64,000 nucleotides of DNA from Sediminibacillus halophilus (GCF_900103695.1 NZ_FNHF01000003.1:620001-684000); one strand, 5' to 3'. Counted from the first letter of the stretch, positions 45,185 through 54,508 are shown. The notes: generated from the sequence alone by a model not told the origin. Made by a program: numbers and translations.

Positions 45185-46267
45185 ATGAAAAGTATGATAA
45201 TGTTTGTCACATATGACTTTTCTGAAGGATCTAGTGGATCGCGTGTTCGTCCTCAGAAAATGTATCAAGCCTTTAAGAGTATTGGATATGATGTATTTTT
45301 AATATCTGGAAATAAAGAAGAAAAAGAGCTAGGGTATAAAAAACTTAAAAAGAAAAATGAAAAATTCGATTTTTGTTATATAGAGCCAAGTTCTTATCCA
45401 ACTCAACCTTTGATTGATTATAAAGTAATTAACTATATTAGAAAGAGAAAAATCCCTATAGGAATTTTTTATAGAGATGCTTACTGGAAGTTTTATGATA
45501 GTTTCGTTTATAGGGGTATTAAAAATTATGAGTTGAAATTAAGATATAGGTTAGATCTTATGTTTTTTAAATCTGTAAGTGATGTCATGTTTTTTCCGAG
45601 TGAAGAAATGGGGAATCATTTTACTTTTAGGCAACCAAAAGTTGCTTTGCCTCCTGCCGCTGATAAAAGGTCATTTCAAACAATACAAACGGAATCAATA
45701 GTAAAAAGAATACCTACAGCAATATATGTAGGAGGTGTAAGTAAAAGATATGGTACTGAATTATTATTAGAATCATTCAAAAAAGTAAACGAACAAGGTA
45801 TAAAGGTGAATTTACTTCTTATATGTAGAAAGAATGAATATGAAAGCAATTTTAATTTGTTTCAAAGTTATATAAATAATGACTGGTTAGTAATAAAACA
45901 CTTAAATGGGCAGCAATTAGAAAATGAATATATAAAGGCTGACTTTGGTGTAATTCCAATTTTAAGAGATGTTTATAATGATTTTGCAGTACCAGTTAAG
46001 CTTTTTGAATATTTATCTTATCGATTGCCCATTTTAACAACTGATTGTACTGTGTTACGTAAATATGTGACAGAAAATAATTTAGGGGTTTCAAAGTCTG
46101 AGAACATAGATTCATTTATAAAGGGAATACAATACCTTATAACTAATTATCCTAAATACAGCGAAAGTGTAGATTCATTTGTAAATAAAGGTGGGTTTTG
46201 GGAACACAGGGCAAAAAAAGTATCAAATCTTTTTAAAGGCAAAGCAACTGTCGTAAAGGAGGACTAA
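45185..46267 (+). CDS. GT4-like glycosyltransferase
   Basis: This 360-residue GT-B type glycosyltransferase has an N-terminal FVTYDFSEGSSGSRVRP motif as in many capsule transferases. The C-terminal donor site includes AIYVGGVSKRYGTELLLESF and a late acidic region VPVKLFEYLSYRLPILTT. The start is ATG 45185, since GGAAGGA lies 8 bases upstream, rather than the ATG at 45176, which overlaps that site. Donor and acceptor are unknown. It lies between the flippase and polymerase genes. Confidence 0.85.
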   Translation: MKSMIMFVTYDFSEGSSGSRVRPQKMYQAFKSIGYDVFLISGNKEEKELGYKKLKKKNEKFDFCYIEPSSYPTQPLIDYKVINYIRKRKIPIGIFYRDAYWKFYDSFVYRGIKNYELKLRYRLDLMFFKSVSDVMFFPSEEMGNHFTFRQPKVALPPAADKRSFQTIQTESIVKRIPTAIYVGGVSKRYGTELLLESFKKVNEQGIKVNLLLICRKNEYESNFNLFQSYINNDWLVIKHLNGQQLENEYIKADFGVIPILRDVYNDFAVPVKLFEYLSYRLPILTTDCTVLRKYVTENNLGVSKSENIDSFIKGIQYLITNYPKYSESVDSFVNKGGFWEHRAKKVSNLFKGKATVVKED

Positions 46268-46269
46268 TA

Positions 46270-47562
46270 TTGGAACAAACAAGAAATGAATACTTTTTAG
46301 CACTTTGGATAATATTATTTTTCCTTTTAACTTTATTTATTAGTCCGATAATTCCTTTACTTAGATTTTATGAAATATTAAGTATAGATAACCTATTTTT
46401 TTATACTTCTATTATTTTGATGTTTTTGTATGTAATTACATTGATGAAAAGAAATAAGAGTGAATTTAAATTCCAAATAAACCAATTGAGTTTTTTAACA
46501 ATTTTATTGTTCCTATTAATCTTGTTAATACAATTAATATATTTATTGTCTATTAAACATCACCCTGAATATATAAGAGAATATTATTTTCGTATATTTA
46601 CAAATACTTTTTTGATGAGTTCCGTTATGTTCTTTTTAGGTCTTAACATAAATGTATTAAATAACATTATTAAAATAAAATCAATTAAAAGTATTGTTTT
46701 TATAGGTTTCTGGTTATATGTTTTCTTTATCTTTTATGGGATATCAATCAATTCTTATCTAGGAGTCTTTGGATTTAGGATTTACTATGAGCCAGAGTTT
46801 AACTATCTTAATATAGCTGATTCGTTCGTAATATATGCAATTCTTACAATTGCTTTAATACAAAAAGTCAGAAATAAAATATTTGTGTTTGTTATTGCAC
46901 TTATAGCCTCTTTTGCTCTAGCATCTAGAACATCAACAGTGTTTTTTGGTTTATCTATCATAATGTATATAACTTTTATACTCTTTAAAAACAATAAAAG
47001 TAAAGTTGTAAAAACAGAAGTACTTAAAAATATATTTATCATAATTTTATTGTTTATAGTATCTGTTTTTATTTACTTAAATTATTTTGACATTACTCTT
47101 ATCACTAACAGCCGTTTATGGAACTTAATTTCTAATGGAGGTGCTGATAATTCATTAGAAGTTAGAAACTATCTATTACTTGAAGGAATTGAATTTCTAA
47201 AGCATCACTGGCTAACGGGGGCATTTGGTGAAGAAGTGTATAATTTGGGGCCAGGAACGTATATTCATAACTGGTTTTCCTTCTTAGGCGCATATGGCAT
47301 AATTCCATTCATGTTATCACTAATTATTATGGTTTTAACAACCGTTAAGATCTTAAAACTATTTTTAAGTCATAGTGATAGTCCTATTATTGATTTTCTT
47401 TTTGTTTTCAATAGTTTTGTTTTGTTTAGTATTTGGTTTTCTAGAGCCTACACGTACGAATATATTTGGTTTACTTTAATTGCAATTTCTTTATTTAGGA
47501 CCGTCCCCCCTTTAGAAAGAGGACTAAAAAGCAAAAAATGCTACTCTAAAAAAGATGAATAA
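46270..47562 (+). CDS. O-antigen/capsule polymerase-like membrane protein (Wzy-like)
   Basis: This 430-residue hydrophobic protein with about 11 membrane segments has a large periplasm-side loop (TNSRLWNLISNGG through GPGTYIHNWFSFLGAYG), the usual layout of Wzy polymerases. Wzy proteins are poorly conserved, so the call rests on topology and on sitting between transferase and flippase genes. The start is TTG with AAGGAGG 7 bases upstream. The last 25 codons run through a GGACCGTCCCCCC sequence (47498-47511) of the dispersed repeat family, so the native C-terminus may have been altered. Confidence 0.82.
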   Translation: MEQTRNEYFLALWIILFFLLTLFISPIIPLLRFYEILSIDNLFFYTSIILMFLYVITLMKRNKSEFKFQINQLSFLTILLFLLILLIQLIYLLSIKHHPEYIREYYFRIFTNTFLMSSVMFFLGLNINVLNNIIKIKSIKSIVFIGFWLYVFFIFYGISINSYLGVFGFRIYYEPEFNYLNIADSFVIYAILTIALIQKVRNKIFVFVIALIASFALASRTSTVFFGLSIIMYITFILFKNNKSKVVKTEVLKNIFIIILLFIVSVFIYLNYFDITLITNSRLWNLISNGGADNSLEVRNYLLLEGIEFLKHHWLTGAFGEEVYNLGPGTYIHNWFSFLGAYGIIPFMLSLIIMVLTTVKILKLFLSHSDSPIIDFLFVFNSFVLFSIWFSRAYTYEYIWFTLIAISLFRTVPPLERGLKSKKCYSKKDE

Positions 47563-47598
47563 GTGGATTTAAAAAATAGATAGTAGGAGTTCATATAA

Positions 47599-48786
47599 AT
47601 GAAAATTTTAATTATATCTCATATGTATCCATCCTCAGCAATTGAAATAAATGGTGTTTTTGTACATGAACAAGTAAGAGAATTAATAAATGAGGGGCAC
47701 GAAGTAAAAGTGGTCTCTCCAGTTCCTTATGTCCCTGTCTTTTTTAATACTATATCTAGTAAATGGAGTCGATATGAAACAGTACCCTATCAAGATAAAA
47801 TAGATAACGTAGAAATCTATTATCCAAAATATATAGCATATCCAAAAAGTTTAAGATTTCATTTATCTGGTGAGCGAATGTTTAAAGGTATAAAAAGTTT
47901 GATTAAAGAGATCTATGGAGAATTTAAATTTGATTTAATACATGCCCATACCGCTCTTCCTGATGGATCCGCTGCAATGCAAATAGCAAAAATATATAAT
48001 GTTCCATTAATTACTACCATACATGGATTAGACTTCGAACATACTGTTCATCGTGGGTCTAAGTTTCATAGTAAAATTGAACAAGTTTTAATGTATTCAA
48101 ATAAAATTATATTAGTAAGTAATAAACTATTGAGTATAAAAAGAAAATACTTTCCCGATATACAAGAAGGGAAATTTCAGGTAATACATAATGGGGTTTC
48201 AGATTTATTTTTAAATAATTTTCAAGATAACTCTGGTTCTAATCAAAAAGAAATTGTTATTTTAAGTGCTTCTACGTTAATTCCACGTAAAGGGATCAAT
48301 TATAATATTTTAGCTATGAAGGAATTGCTAAATTATTATCCTTATTTAAAATATAAGATAATTGGTGAGGGTTCGCAAAGAACTGAACTAGAGCAAAAAG
48401 TAAAAGAGTTAGGTATGGAAAAGAATATTTTCTTTTTAGGTAATAAGACCAGGGAAGAGATGGTTAAGAATTTTGACACTTGTGATATATTTGTTCTACC
48501 AAGTTGGAAAGAGGCTTTTGGGGTGGTCTATATTGAGGCAATGTCAAGAGGAAAAGCTGTAGTTGGTTGTAAAGGTGAAGGAGTAGAAGAAATAATTACT
48601 GATGGTGTTGAGGGATTATTAGTCAGTCCTCAAAATACCAAAGATTTAGTAGAAAAAATAAAGTATCTGGTAGATAACCCTCAATTAAGGTTAGAAATGG
48701 GCAAAAATGGAAGATTTAGAGTAGTAAAAGAGTTTACTTGGAAGAAAGTAGCGAGAGAACTCGGTCAAGTATATCAGAATTCTTAG
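47599..48786 (+). CDS. GT4 glycosyltransferase
   Basis: This 395-residue GT-B enzyme of family GT4 has N-terminal ISHMYPSSAIEINGVFVHEQVREL and LIHAHTALPDG. The C-terminal half has ASTLIPRKGINYNILAMKEL, the glycine-rich KIIGEGSQRTELE, and the catalytic E-x7-E in PSWKEAFGVVYIEAMSRGKAVV. TAGGAG precedes the ATG. It is one of four transferases of the cluster, so the repeat unit probably has about four or five sugars. The specific linkage is unknown. Confidence 0.9.
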   Translation: MKILIISHMYPSSAIEINGVFVHEQVRELINEGHEVKVVSPVPYVPVFFNTISSKWSRYETVPYQDKIDNVEIYYPKYIAYPKSLRFHLSGERMFKGIKSLIKEIYGEFKFDLIHAHTALPDGSAAMQIAKIYNVPLITTIHGLDFEHTVHRGSKFHSKIEQVLMYSNKIILVSNKLLSIKRKYFPDIQEGKFQVIHNGVSDLFLNNFQDNSGSNQKEIVILSASTLIPRKGINYNILAMKELLNYYPYLKYKIIGEGSQRTELEQKVKELGMEKNIFFLGNKTREEMVKNFDTCDIFVLPSWKEAFGVVYIEAMSRGKAVVGCKGEGVEEIITDGVEGLLVSPQNTKDLVEKIKYLVDNPQLRLEMGKNGRFRVVKEFTWKKVARELGQVYQNS

Positions 48787-48872
48787 GTAACAAGCTTAAA
48801 TCCGCTTGGCAATGATTTTCATTAATTTCTAAGCAAGATATAGCTGGTACTATACGGAAGTTGGAGGTTAAA

Positions 48873-50003
48873 ATGAAGATCCTTCATATATGTTCTGGAT
48901 ATCCGGATACAAAACTATACCAAAATTTATTGAGGGAGTTGGACAATAAGAATATTGATCAAACCATGTATGTTCCCTATAAAACAAGTGAAATCAGTAA
49001 TAAAAGAATCTTAGATAACGCTAAGCATACTGAATACATTTTTTCTAGCCCATACACTAAATTAGACAGAATTTTATATTATCCTAAGATAAATAAAATA
49101 TTAAAAGATTTAAAAATGAGAGTTGATTTTAGAAAAGTGGAATTAATACATGCTCATTTTCTTTTTTCAAATGGTGGTATAGCGTATAAATTAAAAAAAG
49201 AAATTGGGATAGACTATATTGTTGCAGTGCGAAATACAGATATTAATTACTTCTTTAAGTATGCAATTCATTTAAGGAGTTTAGGAATCAAAATTTTAGC
49301 AAGTGCTAAAAAGGTAGTATTTCTTTCACCAGCGTATAAATCTTTTCTTTTAGATAATTATATTCCTAACCACTTGAAGGATGAAATTCACCAAAAGTCA
49401 GTAGTTATACCGAATGGAGTTGATAACTTTTGGCTAGAAAACATTAATGTTAATAAACAAGAGTATAATGAGGAAAATAATATTAGACTAATATTCATTG
49501 GTGAACTTAACAATAATAAAAATGTAAAGTCGTCTATAAGGGCAGTAACAATTCTAAAAGATAAAGGATATAGGGTGAAATTTGACATTATAGGAAGTGG
49601 AGCTGATGAAGATGAATTAAAAATATTAATAAAAGAAACTAATAATCAAGATAGTATCAAGTTACATGGTTTTATTGAAGATAAAAATCTCCTAATCCGA
49701 TTACTTAGAAAAGCGCATGTTTTTATTATGCCTTCATATAATGAAACATTTGGCCTTGTTTATATCGAAGCAATGACACAAGGACTACCAGTAATTTATT
49801 CAAAGGGGCAGGGAATTGATGGTTATTTTAGGGAAGGTCAGGTAGGTTTTTCAGTATCTCCTGATAACACAGAGGAAATAGCTTTTAAAATACAGAGTAT
49901 ATTAAAAGATTATAATAAAATTTATATCAACGCCATTAATGCTGTAAATAAATTCGAATGGTCTAAAATAGCAAATGAATATATTGAATTATATAATGAG
50001 TAA
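48873..50003 (+). CDS. GT4 glycosyltransferase
   Basis: This 376-residue GT4 enzyme has LHICSGYPD at the N-terminus, LIHAHFLFSNGGIAY, LIFIGELNNNKNVKSSIRA and the catalytic E-x7-E in PSYNETFGLVYIEAMTQGLPVI. ATG 48873 is the start, with TTGGAGG 5 to 6 bases upstream. It is the last sugar gene of the cluster and is very AT-rich. A 600-base gap with degenerate sequence follows before the LCP gene. Its substrate is not assignable. Confidence 0.9.
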   Translation: MKILHICSGYPDTKLYQNLLRELDNKNIDQTMYVPYKTSEISNKRILDNAKHTEYIFSSPYTKLDRILYYPKINKILKDLKMRVDFRKVELIHAHFLFSNGGIAYKLKKEIGIDYIVAVRNTDINYFFKYAIHLRSLGIKILASAKKVVFLSPAYKSFLLDNYIPNHLKDEIHQKSVVIPNGVDNFWLENINVNKQEYNEENNIRLIFIGELNNNKNVKSSIRAVTILKDKGYRVKFDIIGSGADEDELKILIKETNNQDSIKLHGFIEDKNLLIRLLRKAHVFIMPSYNETFGLVYIEAMTQGLPVIYSKGQGIDGYFREGQVGFSVSPDNTEEIAFKIQSILKDYNKIYINAINAVNKFEWSKIANEYIELYNE

Positions 50004-50617
50004 ATACTTAGCTATGATACTGCATTAGTTTTTATTGGCACTGAAATGTTCTTTATCAATAATCAAAAGGTAACTCAACACGCTCTCCAAATGTTTTACC
50101 ATATTTACCCGCAATAAAGCCCTGCAATTTATTGTTTAAAGTTTTGTAGGTTTACTTATGCAGTTATTTTAACTGGGAAGAATTCTTACTTCATTTTCAT
50201 CTAACGGAAGAGTCTGAATCTCCTTTTTGTACGGGGATGTTTTCATTAGTAAATGTAGCAGAACGAAGACGAGAGAATTGCCTTAAAGCCCTGCCTTATC
50301 ACGAAGAGTTTACGTTTAAAATCTCTTAACGACTTAACTATATTTTATGATCGGATTTTTCTCTAAATAGGAAGAAATAGATAATACACTTGAGCCAGAG
50401 TATATTAGTTAGAAAAGGCTTCTTTAATGTGAGTATGACATGCTAGTTGAATGAGTGGATAACTTGAGTGATACATTATAGGTATCATTCAAATTTCATC
50501 ACTTATCGCTCATATGTTTTTTAATGTAGATTTTCAAGTGACAATTTGTCATAATGAGATTAAGAATTTACGTGACTTTAATTGAAGTTCAGTATAAAGA
50601 GAGGGAGAAGTTTTAAA
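50004..50617. other. Degenerate gap with coding remnants and a hairpin
   Basis: No intact gene is seen. On the plus strand about 55 codons (roughly 50162-50329, with FNWEEFLLHFHLTEES and a stop at 50327) stay open without a start. On the minus strand a run ending ERVELPFDY with a stop at 50058-50056 extends about 30 codons to an upstream stop. Both look like fragments of lost genes that I cannot identify. A hairpin, TTGAGTGATAC (50464-50474) with GTATCATTCAA (50482-50492), and a TGTCATAAT extended -10 candidate (50547-50555) may serve the LCP gene. Confidence 0.5.
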
Positions 50618-51538
50618 ATGAAACGCTCTACTTATAGAAGGAAACCAAAAAGGTTATGGCTTAAAGTATTATTAACTTGTGCTCTATTGCTCATCGCAGG
50701 ATCGAGTGCCTTTGCTTACTCAATCTACCATAACACAAAACAAACAGTCGCAAACAAAATAACCCAACCGGTTGATTCTATCGATACATCTGTCGGCAAA
50801 AAAAAGGTAAAAGACCAGGAACCTTTAAACGTATTACTCCTTGGGGTAGATGAAAGAGAAAATGATGCTGGTCGTTCAGATGCAATGATGGTCCTTTCCT
50901 TAGATCCGAAACAGGACAGCATGCAGCTTATCAGTATTCCGAGAGATACGCGAACAGAGATTGTAGGAAAAGGGACCCAAGACAAAATCAACCATGCCTA
51001 TGCTTTTGGTGGTGTTGATATGTCGGTGAATACGGTTGAAAAATTTCTTGATATCGATTTGGATTATTATGTCCGTCTAAACATGGAAGGACTTACAGAG
51101 TTAGTAGGTGCAGTAGACGGAATCACAGTGAACAATGAAATAGAGTTTTCTCGTAAAGGCCACAGATTTCCACTAGGAGAGATAGAACTAAGCAAAGATG
51201 AAACCTTAGACTATGTCAGGATGCGGAAACAGGATCCAAATGGAGACTTTGGGCGTAACGAACGCCAACGCAAAGTAATTCAAGGTATCATCGATAAAGG
51301 AGCTTCCGTTGGTTCGGTTGGTAAGATTGACGATATTGTTCAGGTATTAGGCAACAATATGGCAAGCAATATGGACTTTGATGATATGCAAAACCTTCTG
51401 TTGAACTATCGGAATACCAGAAAGAATATCACTACGTATCAGATGCAGGGATCCGGAACAAAAATAGATGGAATCTACTACTATGTTATCGATGAAGAGG
51501 AAACTTCTAAGGTACATGATATGATCTCTAATAAATAG
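50618..51538 (+). CDS. LytR-CpsA-Psr (LCP) family cell-wall polymer ligase
   Basis: This 306-residue membrane-anchored enzyme has a short basic N-terminus, one membrane helix (about 12-34) and an extracellular LCP domain. Its signatures are LLLGVDERENDAGRSDAMMVLSL, SIPRDTRTEI, KINHAYAFGG and the late RNERQRKVIQ-type motif (GRNERQRK). LCP proteins transfer undecaprenyl-linked polymers to peptidoglycan. Here it likely anchors the capsule made by the upstream cluster. The start is ATG 50618, with GAGGGAGAAG upstream; the in-frame TTG 36 bases earlier has no ribosome site. Confidence 0.92.
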   Translation: MKRSTYRRKPKRLWLKVLLTCALLLIAGSSAFAYSIYHNTKQTVANKITQPVDSIDTSVGKKKVKDQEPLNVLLLGVDERENDAGRSDAMMVLSLDPKQDSMQLISIPRDTRTEIVGKGTQDKINHAYAFGGVDMSVNTVEKFLDIDLDYYVRLNMEGLTELVGAVDGITVNNEIEFSRKGHRFPLGEIELSKDETLDYVRMRKQDPNGDFGRNERQRKVIQGIIDKGASVGSVGKIDDIVQVLGNNMASNMDFDDMQNLLLNYRNTRKNITTYQMQGSGTKIDGIYYYVIDEEETSKVHDMISNK

Positions 51539-51555
51539 TAGTGATTTAATAGTAT

Positions 51556-51600
51556 AAAGCCGTTTAGCATGATAATTGCATGCTAAACGGCTTTTCTTGT
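51556..51600 (+). terminator. Terminator of the polysaccharide/LCP region
   Basis: Perfect 16-bp arms (51556-51571 and 51579-51594) enclose a 7-base loop, followed by TTCTTGT. It is a strong end for the whole cluster. Confidence 0.9.
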
Positions 51601-51617
51601 GCTCGTCATTTCCTGTT

Positions 51618-52055
51618 TTATACCTCATTAATCCTCCTAAACCTCGAAGGCGACACCTCCACTATCTCAGAAAACCTTCGGATAGTAGAATCCATTATTA
51701 TAACCGCACTGCTCTGCTATGTACTCTACGGTATCATTTGTTTCCAATAAAAGCTTTTTTGCTTGTTGGATTCGTAGATTGGTAATGTCCGAGGAGTGAT
51801 ACCTAGATAAGCAGAAAATCTTCTCGAGAACTGAAAGGGACTCCATCCAATCTTATGCACCATGTGTTTTAATTGTAGGTTTATCTCAAAAGCATTGTGA
51901 TCGATATAGTTTTTGACATCTGCAATCAGATAATCTATCCTATGATTCGGTATTTTCCCGACCTTAGTGTTTTTCTCCCTTTTTACTCTCCGGTAGGTAT
52001 GCTGTAGGATAGTGGACGAATTATCAATCATAAGCCCCCCTAGTGAAACCTTATG
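51618..52055 (-). pseudogene. Remnant of an AraC-family regulator
   Basis: On the minus strand the frame reads HRIDYLIADVKNYIDHNAF, then GWSPFQFSRRFSAYLGITP, the first helix-turn-helix of an AraC protein. A frameshift follows. In another frame the sequence continues as IQQAKKLLLETNDTVEYIA, EQCGYNNGFYYPKVF, a stop, and VSPSRFRRINEV ending at 51618, which is the second helix-turn-helix. The N-terminal sensor part is missing and the upstream edge runs into the repeat at 52074-52106. One frameshift plus one stop make it non-functional. It may once have regulated the neighbouring ROK operon. Confidence 0.85.
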
Positions 52056-52073
52056 GCGGGCGCACAATTCTGG

Positions 52074-52106
52074 AAAAAAAAGGGGGGACTGTGCCCTCCC
52101 TTTTTT
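52074..52106. repeat. GGGGGGACTGT repeat and terminator-like hairpin
   Basis: A run of eight A and six G residues pairs with CCCTCCC and six T residues (one G-U pair) around a 7-base loop. It can act as a terminator on either strand. The GGGGGGACTGT core links it to the inverted repeat at 6599-6662. Between here and 52190 nothing else is visible. Confidence 0.7.
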
Positions 52107-52189
52107 GTATCTTCTGAAGATCACACTCCTTATTTACTCCTCTCAAAGTATTGTTTTGTTCCCTTCAAGAAAATTTTCAGAAAAATGAA

Positions 52190-52218
52190 TTGACTAAAAA
52201 TTCCTACTAATTTATACT
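52190..52218 (+). promoter_or_regulatory. SigA promoter of the ROK-asparaginase-Opp-fucosidase operon
   Basis: TTGACT (52190-52195) and TATACT (52213-52218) are separated by exactly 17 bp. The ten bases TATTAATAAC occur at the start-site region (52218-52227) and again just before the ROK ribosome site (52302-52311), a possible pair of autoregulatory operator sites. No other strong promoter is seen until 63600, so one long transcript is likely. Confidence 0.75.
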
Positions 52219-52336
52219 ATTAATAACTTCACAGGAGAAATTAATTCTGTATATAAAGGATTTTTGAAAATTTTACGCTTAAATTAAAGGGAAATTGTCT
52301 TTATTAATAACAAAATGTTAATAGGTGATTAAAAAA

Positions 52337-53512
52337 ATGGAAATAAAAAATCATGAATTTCTTAAAAAAGAGAATCAAAGTTTAGTATTAGAAATTATTA
52401 TTAACCAAGGACCAATCTCCCGAGCTGATATTGCGAAGCAAACGAAGATGAGTCCAACTTCTGCTTCACGTATTGTTGCCTCGCTTTTGGATATGGCTCT
52501 TATCAAGAAAGTGGACATTATTAGCAATAATGGTCTTGGAAGAAAAGCAACTTATTTTGTCCCCAATGAAGACTCAGTAATTTCTGTAGGTGTTGAAATT
52601 GACAGTTTTCACCTCCGAATAGGGTTTATGAATTTTGTCGGAGAGATAGTGGTGAAGGCATTTTACGACCACAACAATATTGATCCACAGCAAACAGTAA
52701 ACTTCATCTCTGAAAAAATCCAGTTGTTGCTTCAAGAAGAGGGAATAGATGCTGATAGGATTGTTGGAGTTTGTGTAGGGCTCCCGGGGTTAATACAACA
52801 AACTTCTGGTGTAGTGAAGTTATCTGCCCAACTTAACTGGAAGCAAGTTCATTTAGGTGAAATGCTTGAGAAAAAACTTGGAATGCCGGTAGTGGTGGAT
52901 AATGATTTGAAAGTAAAAGCACTTGCTGAATACAAGCTGACTTCGAAGGCGGAAGATAACAATATGGTGATGATAGGGCTTGGCAATGGAGTTGGGTCTG
53001 TATTAATAACAAATGGTGAGATATACCGCGGGGAGGGGAACTTTGCAGGTGAAATCGGTCACACAACAGTCGATCCTTATGGTGTTTATTGTTCTTGTGG
53101 CAAGCTTGGATGCTTGCAAACCTATATCGCTGAGCCATTCTTATTAGATGCGGCCGCAAAGGTTAAGCCAGGCATCCAAAGCATGGAAGAATTGGTGGAA
53201 GAATATGAAAAAGGCGCACAGTGGGCAGAAAATATCATTGAAAAAGCGGTTACTTATGCTGCTATTACAATAAATAATACGGTTTGCATTTATAGCCCCG
53301 ATAAGGTAGTGCTTTCTGGAAGTTTGATTGAAAATTACCCTGCTATTAGAAAAAGATTATTAGAAAAGTATAGCAGCAATATCTGGTATCCAGTCAAAGA
53401 CACATTTGAGTTGCTGACAACGAAGACGGAAAACTACGGAGTGGTCAAAGGAGCTGCCAGTAGCATTCAGCAAGAGTTTGTGAAAAATATTAAATTTAAT
53501 GGAGAGATTTAG
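52337..53512 (+). CDS. ROK-family transcriptional regulator
   Basis: This 391-residue NagC/XylR-type repressor has an N-terminal winged helix (ISRADIAKQTKMSPTSASRIVASLL, about 28-52). A sugar-kinase-like ROK domain follows, with VVDNDLKVKALAEY, the sugar-binding EIGHTTVDPYG and the zinc motif CSCGKLGC (usual form CxCGxxGCxE; here Leu-Gln follows the last Cys). ROK regulators sense free or phosphorylated amino sugars. ATG 52337 is chosen because AGGTGA is 8 bases upstream. The asparaginase gene starts directly after its stop, so the regulator is part of the operon it probably controls. Confidence 0.9.
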   Translation: MEIKNHEFLKKENQSLVLEIIINQGPISRADIAKQTKMSPTSASRIVASLLDMALIKKVDIISNNGLGRKATYFVPNEDSVISVGVEIDSFHLRIGFMNFVGEIVVKAFYDHNNIDPQQTVNFISEKIQLLLQEEGIDADRIVGVCVGLPGLIQQTSGVVKLSAQLNWKQVHLGEMLEKKLGMPVVVDNDLKVKALAEYKLTSKAEDNNMVMIGLGNGVGSVLITNGEIYRGEGNFAGEIGHTTVDPYGVYCSCGKLGCLQTYIAEPFLLDAAAKVKPGIQSMEELVEEYEKGAQWAENIIEKAVTYAAITINNTVCIYSPDKVVLSGSLIENYPAIRKRLLEKYSSNIWYPVKDTFELLTTKTENYGVVKGAASSIQQEFVKNIKFNGEI

Positions 53513-54508
53513 ATGCAGACATTTCCGACGATTGCAGAAGATTTCAGAGCCAACTCCCTTGAAAATGTCCATCAAGGTTCCATTTGTATAGTAGATGAGA
53601 ACAAGCAGGTCATATACGAAAAAGGTTTGATTGACTATCCCTTATACTTTCGATCGGCCATGAAACCAATACAAGCGATTCCTGTCTTTTCAACCGATAT
53701 CGTAAACAAGTATCAGCTTACGAAAGAGGAAGCTGCATTATTTACCGCATCACAGCGGGGAGAAGAATACCATCAAAAAGGTTTAGAAAACTTATTGGGA
53801 AAACTAGACATTCCAGAAGACCTGCTTATTTGCGGTAAAAGCTATCCGTTAAATGAAGAACCTAAACAGAAATACATTTGGAATCACAAACCTAAGCGCA
53901 GGCTATTACATAATTGCTCTGGAAAACATCTTGGCTTTTTGGCCTATGCTAGAGAGAAAGGTTATGACCTACATACTTACGGGCAATTAGAACATCCATT
54001 ACAACAGGAAATTCTTAACCATGTAAAAGAACTTTCTGAAATCCCTCAAGATAAGATCATCACCGGTATTGACGGTTGCGGAGTGCCTGTCCATGGCATT
54101 CCGCTAAGAAATATGGCGATTTCCTATTTGAAGTTTGTCGCGCCTGAACAGATTCCTCACCGTGAAACGGCAAATGCGGTAACCAAAATTGGCGAGGTAA
54201 TGAATGCCCATCCAGAAATTGTTGCCTCTCACCATTTTATCTGCACTGCTTTGCTTGAAGATAATAACATTATTGCCAAGGGGGGGGCACAAGGCGTTTA
54301 CTGCCTGGCATTAAAAGAAGAAAAAATAAGTATCGCTTTAAAAGTACTCAGTGGCACTGAATTGATATGGCCCTTATTGGTTGCCGAAATCTTAACCAAG
54401 CTAAACTATAAAAATCAAGACACGATAAAGCGATTGTTAAGATTAAGATCAAACAACATCTTGAATGACAGCGGGGTGCCGGTGGGTGAAACAAAGATTT
54501 ACCTATAA
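53513..54508 (+). CDS. Asparaginase II-family amidohydrolase (ReAV-like)
   Basis: This 331-residue member of the asparaginase II family (Rhizobium etli type, unrelated to E. coli AnsB) shows the ReAV Ser-Lys pairs and metal site at the same positions I recall for that enzyme: Ser48 and Lys51 (RSAMKP), Ser80 (TASQRGE), Cys135 and Lys138 (NCSGKH) and Cys189 (DGCGVP). A later Lys is at 256, where the usual GAEG motif reads GAQG. The family hydrolyses the side-chain amide of Asn. In this operon an N-glycosylated Asn (GlcNAc-Asn) is a plausible alternative substrate, but that is inference. GGAGAG precedes the ATG, which abuts the ROK stop codon. Confidence 0.88.
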   Translation: MQTFPTIAEDFRANSLENVHQGSICIVDENKQVIYEKGLIDYPLYFRSAMKPIQAIPVFSTDIVNKYQLTKEEAALFTASQRGEEYHQKGLENLLGKLDIPEDLLICGKSYPLNEEPKQKYIWNHKPKRRLLHNCSGKHLGFLAYAREKGYDLHTYGQLEHPLQQEILNHVKELSEIPQDKIITGIDGCGVPVHGIPLRNMAISYLKFVAPEQIPHRETANAVTKIGEVMNAHPEIVASHHFICTALLEDNNIIAKGGAQGVYCLALKEEKISIALKVLSGTELIWPLLVAEILTKLNYKNQDTIKRLLRLRSNNILNDSGVPVGETKIYL

